From Thiotrichales bacterium (GTDB taxonomy: Bacteria; Pseudomonadota; Gammaproteobacteria; Francisellales; CACEW01): a DNA stretch of 61,991 nt. Positions 8,744-14,349 of the stretch are shown here, one piece after another (within the stretch, counting starts at the first letter, position 1; every line of letters begins with the position of its first letter). Where the stretch lies: positions 1-61,991 of the forward strand of contig CANJUQ010000010.1 of assembly GCA_947478175.1 (NCBI GenBank), given 5' to 3'. Made by a program: the position numbers and the translations under genes. The notes under the pieces were generated by a model that made no database searches, was not told the origin of the DNA, and saw only the letters and a program-made list of their open reading frames with translations.

Positions 8744-9007
8744 ATGAAATTTGAATATGACCCTGATAAAAGCCGTTCTAATAAGGCCAAGCATGGAATT
8801 GACTTTGATGAAATCCAGCGCTTGTGGAATGACTCTGCATTTTTAGAAATTCCAGCTAAAAACTTGGATGAACCAAGATATCTGGTCATTGGTAAGATTG
8901 AGAAAAAACACTGGTCTGTTGTAGTTACTTATCGGAATGAAAATGTCCGCCTGATATCTGCTAGACGGGCTAGAGAAGAAGAGGTAAAGATTTATGAAAG
9001 CCGCTGA
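8744..9007 (+). CDS. brnT: BrnT family ribonuclease toxin
   Basis: The 87-residue product matches the BrnT layout: FEYDPDKSRSNKAKHGIDF (the N-terminal strand and K-H-G-I-x-F motif), a middle PRYLVIGKIEKKHWSVVVTY, and the C-terminal VRLISARRAREEE that carries the conserved arginine pair. BrnT is a RelE-fold ribonuclease that inhibits growth until bound by BrnA. It overlaps brnA by 14 bases, the usual toxin-first arrangement for this system. It appears full length and intact. A second, partial copy lies at 10431-10506. Confidence 0.92.
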   Translation: MKFEYDPDKSRSNKAKHGIDFDEIQRLWNDSAFLEIPAKNLDEPRYLVIGKIEKKHWSVVVTYRNENVRLISARRAREEEVKIYESR

Positions 9008-9227
9008 TTTTGATAAAAAATTCGACTCTGGTGAGGATGTTTCTGATTTTCTTGATCTAAATAGCGCTAGACGCTCTGGTTTAGAAGTAAAAAGAATCAA
9101 TGTAGATTTTCCTGAATGGATGGTTGAATCACTGGACCAAGAAGCTCACCGCATAGGGACAACTAGACAGTCCCTCATTAAATTTTGGATTTCAGATAGG
9201 CTCGATCACAGAGCAAGTCATCAATAA
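8994..9227 (+). CDS. brnA: BrnA-like antitoxin
   Basis: The 77-residue product has an N-terminal toxin-binding tail and a C-terminal ribbon-helix-helix-like part: KRINVDFPEWMVESLDQEAHRIGTTRQSLIKFWI. This ordering (DNA-binding domain at the end, after an acidic linker) is that of BrnA/CopG-type antitoxins, which neutralise BrnT and repress the operon. It overlaps brnT by 14 bases, so translation is coupled. The stop codon falls in the second copy of the 29-bp repeat. Confidence 0.85.
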   Translation: MKAADFDKKFDSGEDVSDFLDLNSARRSGLEVKRINVDFPEWMVESLDQEAHRIGTTRQSLIKFWISDRLDHRASHQ

Positions 9228-9254
9228 CGGTGAAGAATATTTGTCATAAAATGG
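9226..9254. repeat. 29-bp direct repeat downstream of brnA
   Basis: Partner of 8680-8708, 25 of 29 positions identical, same orientation. It overlaps the brnA stop codon. Confidence 0.65.
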
Positions 9255-9687
9255 ATATGTGAATATTTTTAAATTGCAGATAATTTAATAATTCATCTAA
9301 GCAACCCGTACTGCCCAATCCTGAGTTCTTTTGGCCTCCATAAGGGGCGCCCAAAAAGTGACTACCGACATGATTGATCCAAATATACCCGGCTTCTATT
9401 CGTCCAGCGGCGTGAAGGGCATGATTAATATTATTGGACCAAATAGAAGTCGTTAATCCGAATTCTAATTCGTTCACATGGCCTAGCATTGCTTCTTCTT
9501 GGTCCCAAGACATTACGGAAACCACTGGGCCAAAAATTTCTTCACGGGCAATTTTCATAGAAGGCAAAACATCAACAAATAGCGTCGGCAATAAAAAATT
9601 ACCCGCTTGAAATTTTTCACCTTCTGGTTTGACGCCACCCCATTTTGGCGCTGGGACTGTTTTGTTGGCTAGCAAGAGAGCATTCAA
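9244..9687 (-). pseudogene. C-terminal fragment of an aldehyde dehydrogenase, fused to foreign start
   Basis: From about residue 12 onward this frame is the last quarter of an NAD(P)-dependent aldehyde dehydrogenase: KWGGVKPEGEKFQAGNFLLP, then REEIFGPVVSVMSW and the C-terminal GAPYGGQKNSGLGSTG(C) motif. The Rossmann domain and the catalytic cysteine and glutamate of a 480-residue enzyme are absent, so it cannot be active. Its first eleven residues are read from the antisense strand of a duplicated transporter tail (9657-9697), so the apparent start is an accident of rearrangement. Confidence 0.85.
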
Positions 9688-9697
9688 AAAAATAAGA
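9657..9697. repeat. 41-bp copy of the MFS exporter tail
   Basis: Matches 8583-8624, the 3' end of the exporter gene, with one substitution and one deleted A. The two copies are direct repeats about 1.07 kb apart and enclose brnTA and the aldehyde dehydrogenase fragment, marking the borders of a rearranged or inserted segment. Confidence 0.8.
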
Positions 9698-9709
9698 CAT
9701 AGTAAGTAT

Positions 9710-9754
9710 TTGACTTACGAAACAAGACGTATTAATATTAAAAATCTATACGTC
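9710..9754 (+). promoter_or_regulatory. Promoter and operator of the VapB/VapC-like pair
   Basis: TTGACT (9710-9715), a 17-base spacer and TAATAT (9733-9738) form a good sigma70-type promoter. An inverted repeat GACGTAT...ATACGTC (9726-9732 and 9748-9754) straddles the -10, the position expected of an operator for an autoregulating antitoxin. The antitoxin ATG follows 18 bases after the second arm. Confidence 0.65.
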
Positions 9755-9772
9755 GAATAATTAGATTCAATC

Positions 9773-10024
9773 ATGCAAACAAAATTAACTTTAAGACTTG
9801 AAAGTCATCTCATCACAAATGCAAAAAACTATGCAGAGGGAAGTGGTAAATCTCTATCTCAAATCGTTTCTGATTATTTTCAACTTTTGCAAAGCAATGA
9901 ACTAACCAAAAACAAAACTTCTGAGTTACCGCCATTAACCAAAAAACTTAAAGGCATTTTGAAATCAAAAACAGAGATCGATGAAAGCTCGTACCGGAAA
10001 CACTTGGAAGAAAAATATTTATGA
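9773..10024 (+). CDS. VapB-type antitoxin (DUF6364-like)
   Basis: The 83-residue product starts MQTKLTLRLESHLITNAKNY with AEGSGKSLSQIVSDYF after it: a short strand and two helices as in ribbon-helix-helix antitoxins that bind DNA, here of the DUF6364-like type. The second half, rich in lysine and glutamate, would be the toxin-binding tail. It overlaps the PIN-domain gene by four bases (ATGA), the classical translational coupling of VapBC operons, and has its own promoter with an overlapping inverted repeat. Confidence 0.85.
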   Translation: MQTKLTLRLESHLITNAKNYAEGSGKSLSQIVSDYFQLLQSNELTKNKTSELPPLTKKLKGILKSKTEIDESSYRKHLEEKYL

Positions 10025-10437
10025 AAATCATGTTTGACACCAATGTAATTCTTGATGTTCTGCTAGATCGAGCTCCATTTGCCTCTGAAGCTTCTCTGCT
10101 CTTTGCAGCCATAGAAACTGGAAAACTACAGGGCTTCATATCCGCAACCACTGTGACAACCATTTTTTACCTAGCCACCAAGGTACTAGGGCAAGCTTCC
10201 GCTAAAAAAGCAGTCAACCAATTGTTGCAAATGTTCGAAGTCGCAGCAGTTAATAGAACCGTGTTGGAACAGGCCGTCGGTTCTGGTTTTTCAGATTTTG
10301 AAGATGCTGTTTTATATCAATCTGGCTTTCATACAGGCGTCATGGGAATCGTTACTCGTGATGTGAAAGGCTTCAAAAAAGCGCAACTGCCTATTTACAC
10401 CCCAGAAGAATTACTCAAAAGCCTCTCAGTGATTTGA
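10021..10437 (+). CDS. VapC-like PIN-domain toxin
   Basis: The 138-residue product is a PIN-domain ribonuclease. MIMFDTN-type start is here MKIMFDTNVILDVLLDR with the first catalytic Asp; further acidic positions lie in FSDFEDAVLYQ (about residue 90-100) and VTRDVKGF (about residue 114-121). These are the metal-binding residues expected of VapC family toxins, which cut tRNA or other RNA and are silenced by the cognate antitoxin encoded just upstream. Length is normal and the gene appears intact. Its stop codon lies inside the start of the brnT relic. Confidence 0.88.
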   Translation: MKIMFDTNVILDVLLDRAPFASEASLLFAAIETGKLQGFISATTVTTIFYLATKVLGQASAKKAVNQLLQMFEVAAVNRTVLEQAVGSGFSDFEDAVLYQSGFHTGVMGIVTRDVKGFKKAQLPIYTPEELLKSLSVI

Positions 10438-10506
10438 CTTCGATGAAATCCAGCGCTTGTGGAGTGACCCCACATTTTTAGAGATTCCAGCTAAAAATTT
10501 GGATGA
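10431..10506 (+). pseudogene. Relic of a second brnT
   Basis: These 76 bases match brnT positions 8796-8871 with eight substitutions and no gaps, keeping the reading frame (ID/FDFDEIQRLW...FLEIPAKNLDE). Both the N-terminal part and the C-terminal catalytic part are missing. The relic begins inside the last codons of the PIN-toxin gene. It shows that a second brnT copy once lay here and was replaced or cut by the arrival of the vapBC-like pair. Confidence 0.85.
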
Positions 10507-10655
10507 ATTCTATTTTGGTTCAACCGTGTCATTAATTGAATAGAAGAATCGTTGTTTGTACAGTGCCCGCTCGCTTTATAGACCAGTTAGTCGAAAGTGA
10601 AAATTAAACAATTCTAAACCTCGTGATTTCGGAACAACATTAAGGAGTTTATTTT

Positions 10656-10901
10656 ATGAGTGGATCTAGCACCCCTTTCAAACTTAAATCTGATGCAGAA
10701 TTACTGCGTGACATCCAGGAGAGAGAAGCGGCTGAAAGAATAGAAAGAGACAAACAGGCGGAGAAAGATCGCCAAAAGAGAATTCGTGACTTTGAAAGAC
10801 AGTCTAACTCGGGAAGGAGTTTTGGTGGTAAAGAGGAATATAGAGCCGCAAAAGAAAAAGCCTATGCATATGATAACAATAGTGGTTGTTGCATAATGTG
10901 A
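10656..10901 (+). CDS. Small charged protein with C-terminal CaaX box (candidate effector)
   Basis: An 81-residue, strongly charged protein: residues 10-50 form a long helix rich in Glu, Lys and Arg (LLRDIQEREAAERIERDKQ), probably a coiled coil. It ends in NNSGCCIM. The last four residues, Cys-Cys-Ile-Met, fit a eukaryotic CaaX prenylation box with Met favouring farnesylation. Bacteria lack prenyltransferases, but some Legionella effectors use such boxes to reach host membranes. There is no signal peptide. AAGGAG lies eight bases before the ATG and a hairpin terminator follows, so it is a monocistronic gene. Real coding is well supported; the effector role is inferred. Confidence 0.75.
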   Translation: MSGSSTPFKLKSDAELLRDIQEREAAERIERDKQAEKDRQKRIRDFERQSNSGRSFGGKEEYRAAKEKAYAYDNNSGCCIM

Positions 10902-10923
10902 TTAAAAAACCATGCACACACAG

Positions 10924-10948
10924 AGGGGTTCTAGGAAGAACCCCTTTG
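10924..10948 (+). terminator. Hairpin terminator after the CaaX-box gene
   Basis: AGGGGTTC and GAACCCCT form an eight-base-pair stem with a six-base loop, followed by a short T run. It lies 22 bases after the stop codon. Confidence 0.7.
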
Positions 10949-11078
10949 TACATGGGATGCGTTTTATTTAGATAAAGGCATTCGTTAAGGTAGTGTTTAA
11001 ATAACTGCGTCACCTTCTCATAAATTCTTGGTCTGAATTTCGGGGGGCATCATACCTAGATCAAAAGATCAAAAAACC

Positions 11079-11513
11079 TTATTTCGTCAAATCTTTCCTC
11101 AAGAAAAACCGATCAAATCCATGAACGTAATTTTTGATCACTCCAATATCGACATAACCATTTTTTTTATAAAACGGCTCTGCCTGAAAATCAAAAGTAT
11201 CGACGGTTGCAGAGGGTATATTTCGACGACGAGCTTCCACTTCAGCCGCTTGCAATATCTTGGTCCCATAGCCTTGGCCTCTGATCGCATCATCGACCCA
11301 TAAAATATCAATAAAGATTGAATCCGAATGGACATAGGCAGTCAGACCTCCATAAACAACACCCGCAGTACTTTTTAAAATCACACTAAAAAAACCAGGT
11401 TTTTCGCCATAATGCGCATTGTTAAAACTATAAATACCATTACGAACGACGGCGGCATCTTTGGGATCTGGGTGCTCTGTAGTAATCACATGAAGCATGT
11501 CTCTAACTTTCAT
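11079..11513 (-). CDS. GNAT family N-acetyltransferase
   Basis: The 144-residue product has the GNAT fold signature: strand-turn VYGGLTAYVHSDSIFIDILWV, then the acetyl-CoA pyrophosphate-binding motif DDAIRGQGYGTKILQAAE (R/Q-x-x-G-x-G/A), and a C-terminal FYKKNGYVDIGVI. It transfers an acetyl group from acetyl-CoA to an amine; the acceptor cannot be told. AAAGGAG six bases before the ATG fixes the start. It stands alone, convergent with the CaaX-box gene. Confidence 0.88.
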   Translation of the reverse strand: MKVRDMLHVITTEHPDPKDAAVVRNGIYSFNNAHYGEKPGFFSVILKSTAGVVYGGLTAYVHSDSIFIDILWVDDAIRGQGYGTKILQAAEVEARRRNIPSATVDTFDFQAEPFYKKNGYVDIGVIKNYVHGFDRFFLRKDLTK

Positions 11514-11552
11514 GGGGGTCTCCTTTAGAATTATTGCTAGATAGATTTTGGC

Positions 11553-11569
11553 CTAGAAATTAATTCTAG
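11553..11569. promoter_or_regulatory. Candidate LetA/GacA-type activator site
   Basis: CTAGAA and TTCTAG are inverted arms around a five-base spacer. The sequence resembles the TnAGAAATTTCTnA site used by Legionella LetA at rsmY and rsmZ, though the spacer is longer. It lies about 130 bases upstream of the predicted start of the RNA at 11700, a distance typical for this activator. Resemblance is by eye. Confidence 0.35.
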
Positions 11570-11699
11570 CCATGATCTAATTTTTGAAGCGCGGGAGTTT
11601 ATCACAAGAAAATGCTGTGTATGGTGAATAGGCATGGCGTATCTCTTACGACAGCTTCCGAGATTTCCACTATTTTAAAACCGTCTAATTTAAGACACT

Positions 11700-11798
11700 G
11701 ACTTCGAGCACAGGATAACGAAACAAGGAAGTTTCCCCACCTAAGTTTAAAACCTCAGATGGGTGCTCAAGGAAAGGCCGCAAGGATGCGGCCTTTTT
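11700..11798 (+). ncRNA. Candidate RsmY/RsmZ (CsrB-type) regulatory RNA
   Basis: About 100 nt with four AGGA/AAGGA motifs (11712, 11726, 11769 and 11783). One sits in the loop of a perfect hairpin GAAAC-AAGGAA-GTTTC (11720-11735), and another is the loop of the terminator GGCCGC-AAGGAT-GCGGCC-TTTTT (11776-11798). GAGCAC (11706) and GTGCTC (11763) close the first domain. GGA in hairpin loops is the signature of RNAs that sequester the translational regulator CsrA/RsmA, including in Legionella. No protein frame fits here. A weak promoter (TTTCCA, 16 bases, TAATTT) precedes it. The class is inferred from structure; no similarity search was possible. Confidence 0.6.
11776..11798 (+). terminator. 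Rho-independent terminator of the RsmZ-like RNA
   Basis: GGCCGC and GCGGCC pair perfectly around an AAGGAT loop and are followed by TTTTT; the flanking AAA can pair with the first T's. The loop itself carries a GGA motif, so it could also bind CsrA. Confidence 0.85.
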
Positions 11799-11818
11799 AT
11801 TTGGGGGAAAGAAAAAAA

Positions 11819-11935
11819 CTATTTAAATAAATCTTTCAGTTCAAGACACTCTGAAACAAGTTCTTCTAAACAAGAATTTAAGCAGATCTCTAATTTTTTA
11901 ATTTGATCTTCTCTCGCAACGATCTTCATAGGCAT
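11819..11935 (-). CDS. Possible 38-residue protein
   Basis: An open frame MPMKIVAREDQIKKLEICLN with a continuation rich in Glu, Leu and Cys (three cysteines) is predicted to be one amphipathic helix. There is no good ribosome-binding site, and I recognise no family. It lies between the RsmZ-like RNA and a perfect inverted repeat at 11964-12000 that would be in its promoter region. It may be a regulated small protein or a chance frame. Confidence 0.3.
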   Translation of the reverse strand: MPMKIVAREDQIKKLEICLNSCLEELVSECLELKDLFK

Positions 11936-11963
11936 AGCATTCTACTTTTTTGAAATTTTAATT

Positions 11964-12000
11964 ATTTGGACAAGTATAGACATCTTATACTTGTCCAAAT
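11964..12000. promoter_or_regulatory. Perfect 15-bp inverted repeat, operator-like
   Basis: ATTTGGACAAGTATA and TATACTTGTCCAAAT face each other across seven bases. There is no T run beyond the natural AT richness, so an operator is more likely than a terminator. It lies 28 bases upstream of the small frame at 11935 and about 140 bases upstream of the gene at 12144. The rest of 12001-12143 is AT-rich with no further structure that I see. Confidence 0.5.
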
Positions 12001-12143
12001 ATTTCATCATAAAAAACTCAGCTCAGAAAAAATCATTAGCGCCCAAGCAAAATAAAAAGTAACTTATGTTTTATAAATAAGAGAGATAAAAAACAGTATA
12101 AAAATAAGAATAAAAATATAAATTCATCAGGAGGAGTGAGCCT

Positions 12144-12932
12144 GTGTTTTCTTTATCTTTATTTCGTGTACGACCGCTTTTAGTTGCTTTAAGTTTTCCT
12201 ATGGGTTTCTCAGCAAAGCCTGATGAAACAAAATCATCGAAAACGAATCCCTTTTATCACTTGGATATTTGTGTTGTTAAGCAAGACCTATGGGACCATG
12301 TAGCATTCCAGCTTGTAGAAAAAGACAAAGAACCTATTTATAAAAGCCTCTGCCAAGCAAGCCACTTTGATCGGCCTCATGATGAGGACACTGTAGAGAG
12401 CCGCCCCATTGAACCTGATGACTTTTCAAAATTATTTTTGCATTGGTATGCCAATTTATTGCGACCCATACTAATCGGCGAACCCGCGGTGTTTGAGAAA
12501 GATAGTTTGCAAATGATTACTCAAACTTTCTCAATTCCGCTTTCGAAAAAAGAATATCAATTGGCATTGGAATATATAAATGACATGGATAAAGCTGTTC
12601 GCGAAGGTCGAATAGGCTACGTAGGTCTCGATCGTTCTAGAAATTTCATGGCTAATGCCAGTCGTTTTATAGCTTCTGTCGGTACTCGTCATCTGCCTGA
12701 AACATTATGGCCTGATGCCATTGAGGCAACAGAGATAAAAACAGAGTGTTATACCCCACCCAAAACTGTTTTTTATAACTGTGCGACCTATGTTGAAGGC
12801 ATGCTAGATCAGCTAGGCATCGCAAAAAATCCAAAAAAACTACAAGAAAGTTTCTGCACTTGGCCATCCAGTATTATCAAAAGGGCAGAATTAGCTTCTG
12901 CCCCATCATCAAGCTCAGTCATTGATGGTTAA
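12144..12932 (+). CDS. Exported or translocated protein with possible His...Cys hydrolase fold
   Basis: A 262-residue protein starting at a GTG with AGGAGGAG seven bases upstream. The N-terminus (LFRVRPLLVALSFPMGFSA) resembles a signal peptide. The body has LWDHVAFQLVEKDKEPIYKS near residue 50 and VFYNCATYVEGMLDQLGI near residue 215. His early and Cys late, each at the edge of a hydrophobic strand or helix, is the order in circularly permuted papain-like (NlpC/P60, LRAT, PPPDE) enzymes. The convergent neighbour has the same arrangement, including a shared (S)IP(L/V)SK(K/Q)E motif. The fold and any protease, acyltransferase or amidase role are inferences; the family is not recognised. Confidence 0.6.
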   Translation: MFSLSLFRVRPLLVALSFPMGFSAKPDETKSSKTNPFYHLDICVVKQDLWDHVAFQLVEKDKEPIYKSLCQASHFDRPHDEDTVESRPIEPDDFSKLFLHWYANLLRPILIGEPAVFEKDSLQMITQTFSIPLSKKEYQLALEYINDMDKAVREGRIGYVGLDRSRNFMANASRFIASVGTRHLPETLWPDAIEATEIKTECYTPPKTVFYNCATYVEGMLDQLGIAKNPKKLQESFCTWPSSIIKRAELASAPSSSSVIDG

Positions 12933-13738
12933 ACTCGTGTAGGACTTGAACCTGAAGAAGGTCGAGGGCGTTCCCAGAAATGCCCCAGACCCCATCCGGC
13001 TACACAAGCAACAGCAGTCGCCGCTGCTTTCACACCTACGGGTAATCCAGTTTTTGCCACGTTTCGTGCAACGATTGCGAAAGCGGCTGTTCCTGTCCCT
13101 AACGATAAAGGACTCGCCAGCGATGGGGTAAACTTAGCTAACTCGTCATGATGACCTGACTGAAATTTTTCGTATTTCCAAAACTGAGTACTAGGAAGAG
13201 AAACAATTTTCTGAGCGGGAGCCATAGCGAATAAATGCTCTGCATAAGGCCTGTCTTTGAGACCTGCTTGAAGAACTTCACGTACAAAAGCACCACAGTG
13301 CAGTCCCAACAAAGATGAAACTGAATAATGAACAGTCCCACCTGCAACACCGGCCTGAAGCGCTTTAGCTTTAGCAAGCATGGCATCAAACTCTTGTTTA
13401 GAAACTGGAATAGATACTGATTTTGTGGCTCTAACTTCATGTTCAGCATGATCGTCTTTGAAAGTCCCTTTATCACGAATCATGGAAAATAACTCTCCAA
13501 AGATATGGCGTGAGGATTGAATAGAACTCATCTCATTATCAATTTTTTTCGATTCCGCCATAAGAGCTTCTTTGGAGTCTTCGAATTCTTCGGGTTCTTT
13601 GGGCTTATCTGGATACAAACTGAAATAGCCGATTTCTTTACCCGTATTATCAATCAACGCAACCGCTGCATGGGTCCATCCACCCGCATCTATGTCATAA
13701 ATACGAACTGTATGATCCTTTGGTAAATCCCCTGACAT
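12929..13738 (-). CDS. Possible His...Cys hydrolase with C-terminal membrane segment
   Basis: A 269-residue protein convergent with the previous gene and overlapping it by four bases. GWTHAAVALIDNTGKEIGYF (about residue 15-35) supplies the early His, SVSIPVSKQEFDAML a middle motif also seen in the neighbour (FSIPLSKKEYQLAL), and LLGLHCGAFVREVLQAGL (about residue 145-160) the late Cys. The C-terminal third has hydrophobic stretches (AAFAIVARNV... and AAATAVACVAGWGLGHF) that may anchor it in a membrane, then a Ser/Pro-rich end. It has no signal peptide. Together the two look like divergent members of one family, perhaps effectors; no function is proven by sequence. Confidence 0.6.
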   Translation of the reverse strand: MSGDLPKDHTVRIYDIDAGGWTHAAVALIDNTGKEIGYFSLYPDKPKEPEEFEDSKEALMAESKKIDNEMSSIQSSRHIFGELFSMIRDKGTFKDDHAEHEVRATKSVSIPVSKQEFDAMLAKAKALQAGVAGGTVHYSVSSLLGLHCGAFVREVLQAGLKDRPYAEHLFAMAPAQKIVSLPSTQFWKYEKFQSGHHDELAKFTPSLASPLSLGTGTAAFAIVARNVAKTGLPVGVKAAATAVACVAGWGLGHFWERPRPSSGSSPTRV

Positions 13739-13833
13739 TTTGCATCTCTTTATTATTTTGATTTTGCAAAATGATGCTACAGGGCTCTTATTAATAGATT
13801 ATTAAAAATAATTAAATTCAAAAAAAATGTTTT

Positions 13834-14283
13834 TTAATCAGATCGGCTTAAATTAGCAATAAAAGCCGAATCACAGAGCTTTAAATTATTAATCTGAAAA
13901 TGTCTTTCTCTCCGTCCCAATCTTAAACAATCTAAAAGATGGGCCAATTGGCTACGAGCCATTTTATCTAACGCAACCCCTTTGGGATTCTCGCCTAGCA
14001 CTAGAAAAATTAAATCAAAACAAGAAGAGCCATCTTGATTAAGTTGATGCACATCGGCGCCTTTGTCTAACAGTAATCTAACGCACTGCATCCTGAGATT
14101 ACGCTCCCAGTTGGACTGAGCATTAATCGAAAACATCACGGCCGTAGATAATGCCGTTTTGCCATCGACAATATGCGTATTAATTTGTTTTTCATGGTCT
14201 GGATTAGATAACCAAGTTTGTAATATTTTAGGATCACCCTGGATCAAAACATGCACAAACGGTCCATTCACTTCAATCATCAT
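13834..14283 (-). CDS. Ankyrin-repeat protein
   Basis: The 149-residue product has ankyrin-type repeats: GDPKILQTWLSNPDHEKQIN then THIVDGKTALSTAVMFS, and RMQCVRLLLDKGADVHQLNQ then DGSSCFDLIF. The D-G-x-T/S-x-x repeats with LLLDKGADV are diagnostic. Ankyrin repeats mediate protein binding and are common in secreted effectors of Legionellales and other intracellular bacteria, but cytosolic bacterial ankyrins exist too. It lies immediately downstream of nuoN with 66 bases between them, so it may be read through from the complex I operon. No export signal is visible. Confidence 0.85.
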   Translation of the reverse strand: MMIEVNGPFVHVLIQGDPKILQTWLSNPDHEKQINTHIVDGKTALSTAVMFSINAQSNWERNLRMQCVRLLLDKGADVHQLNQDGSSCFDLIFLVLGENPKGVALDKMARSQLAHLLDCLRLGRRERHFQINNLKLCDSAFIANLSRSD

Positions 14284-14349
14284 ATTGATGGCTCTCTCTG
14301 TTCACTCCTAAATCAAGAGCCGGCAAGACTAGGAGAGAACTCGAGCGTG

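Noticed and set aside
12929..13476. Antisense frames inside the 269-residue gene
   Set aside because: They are shorter, lack ribosome-binding sites and have no family pattern; the 269-residue frame has the better coding composition.
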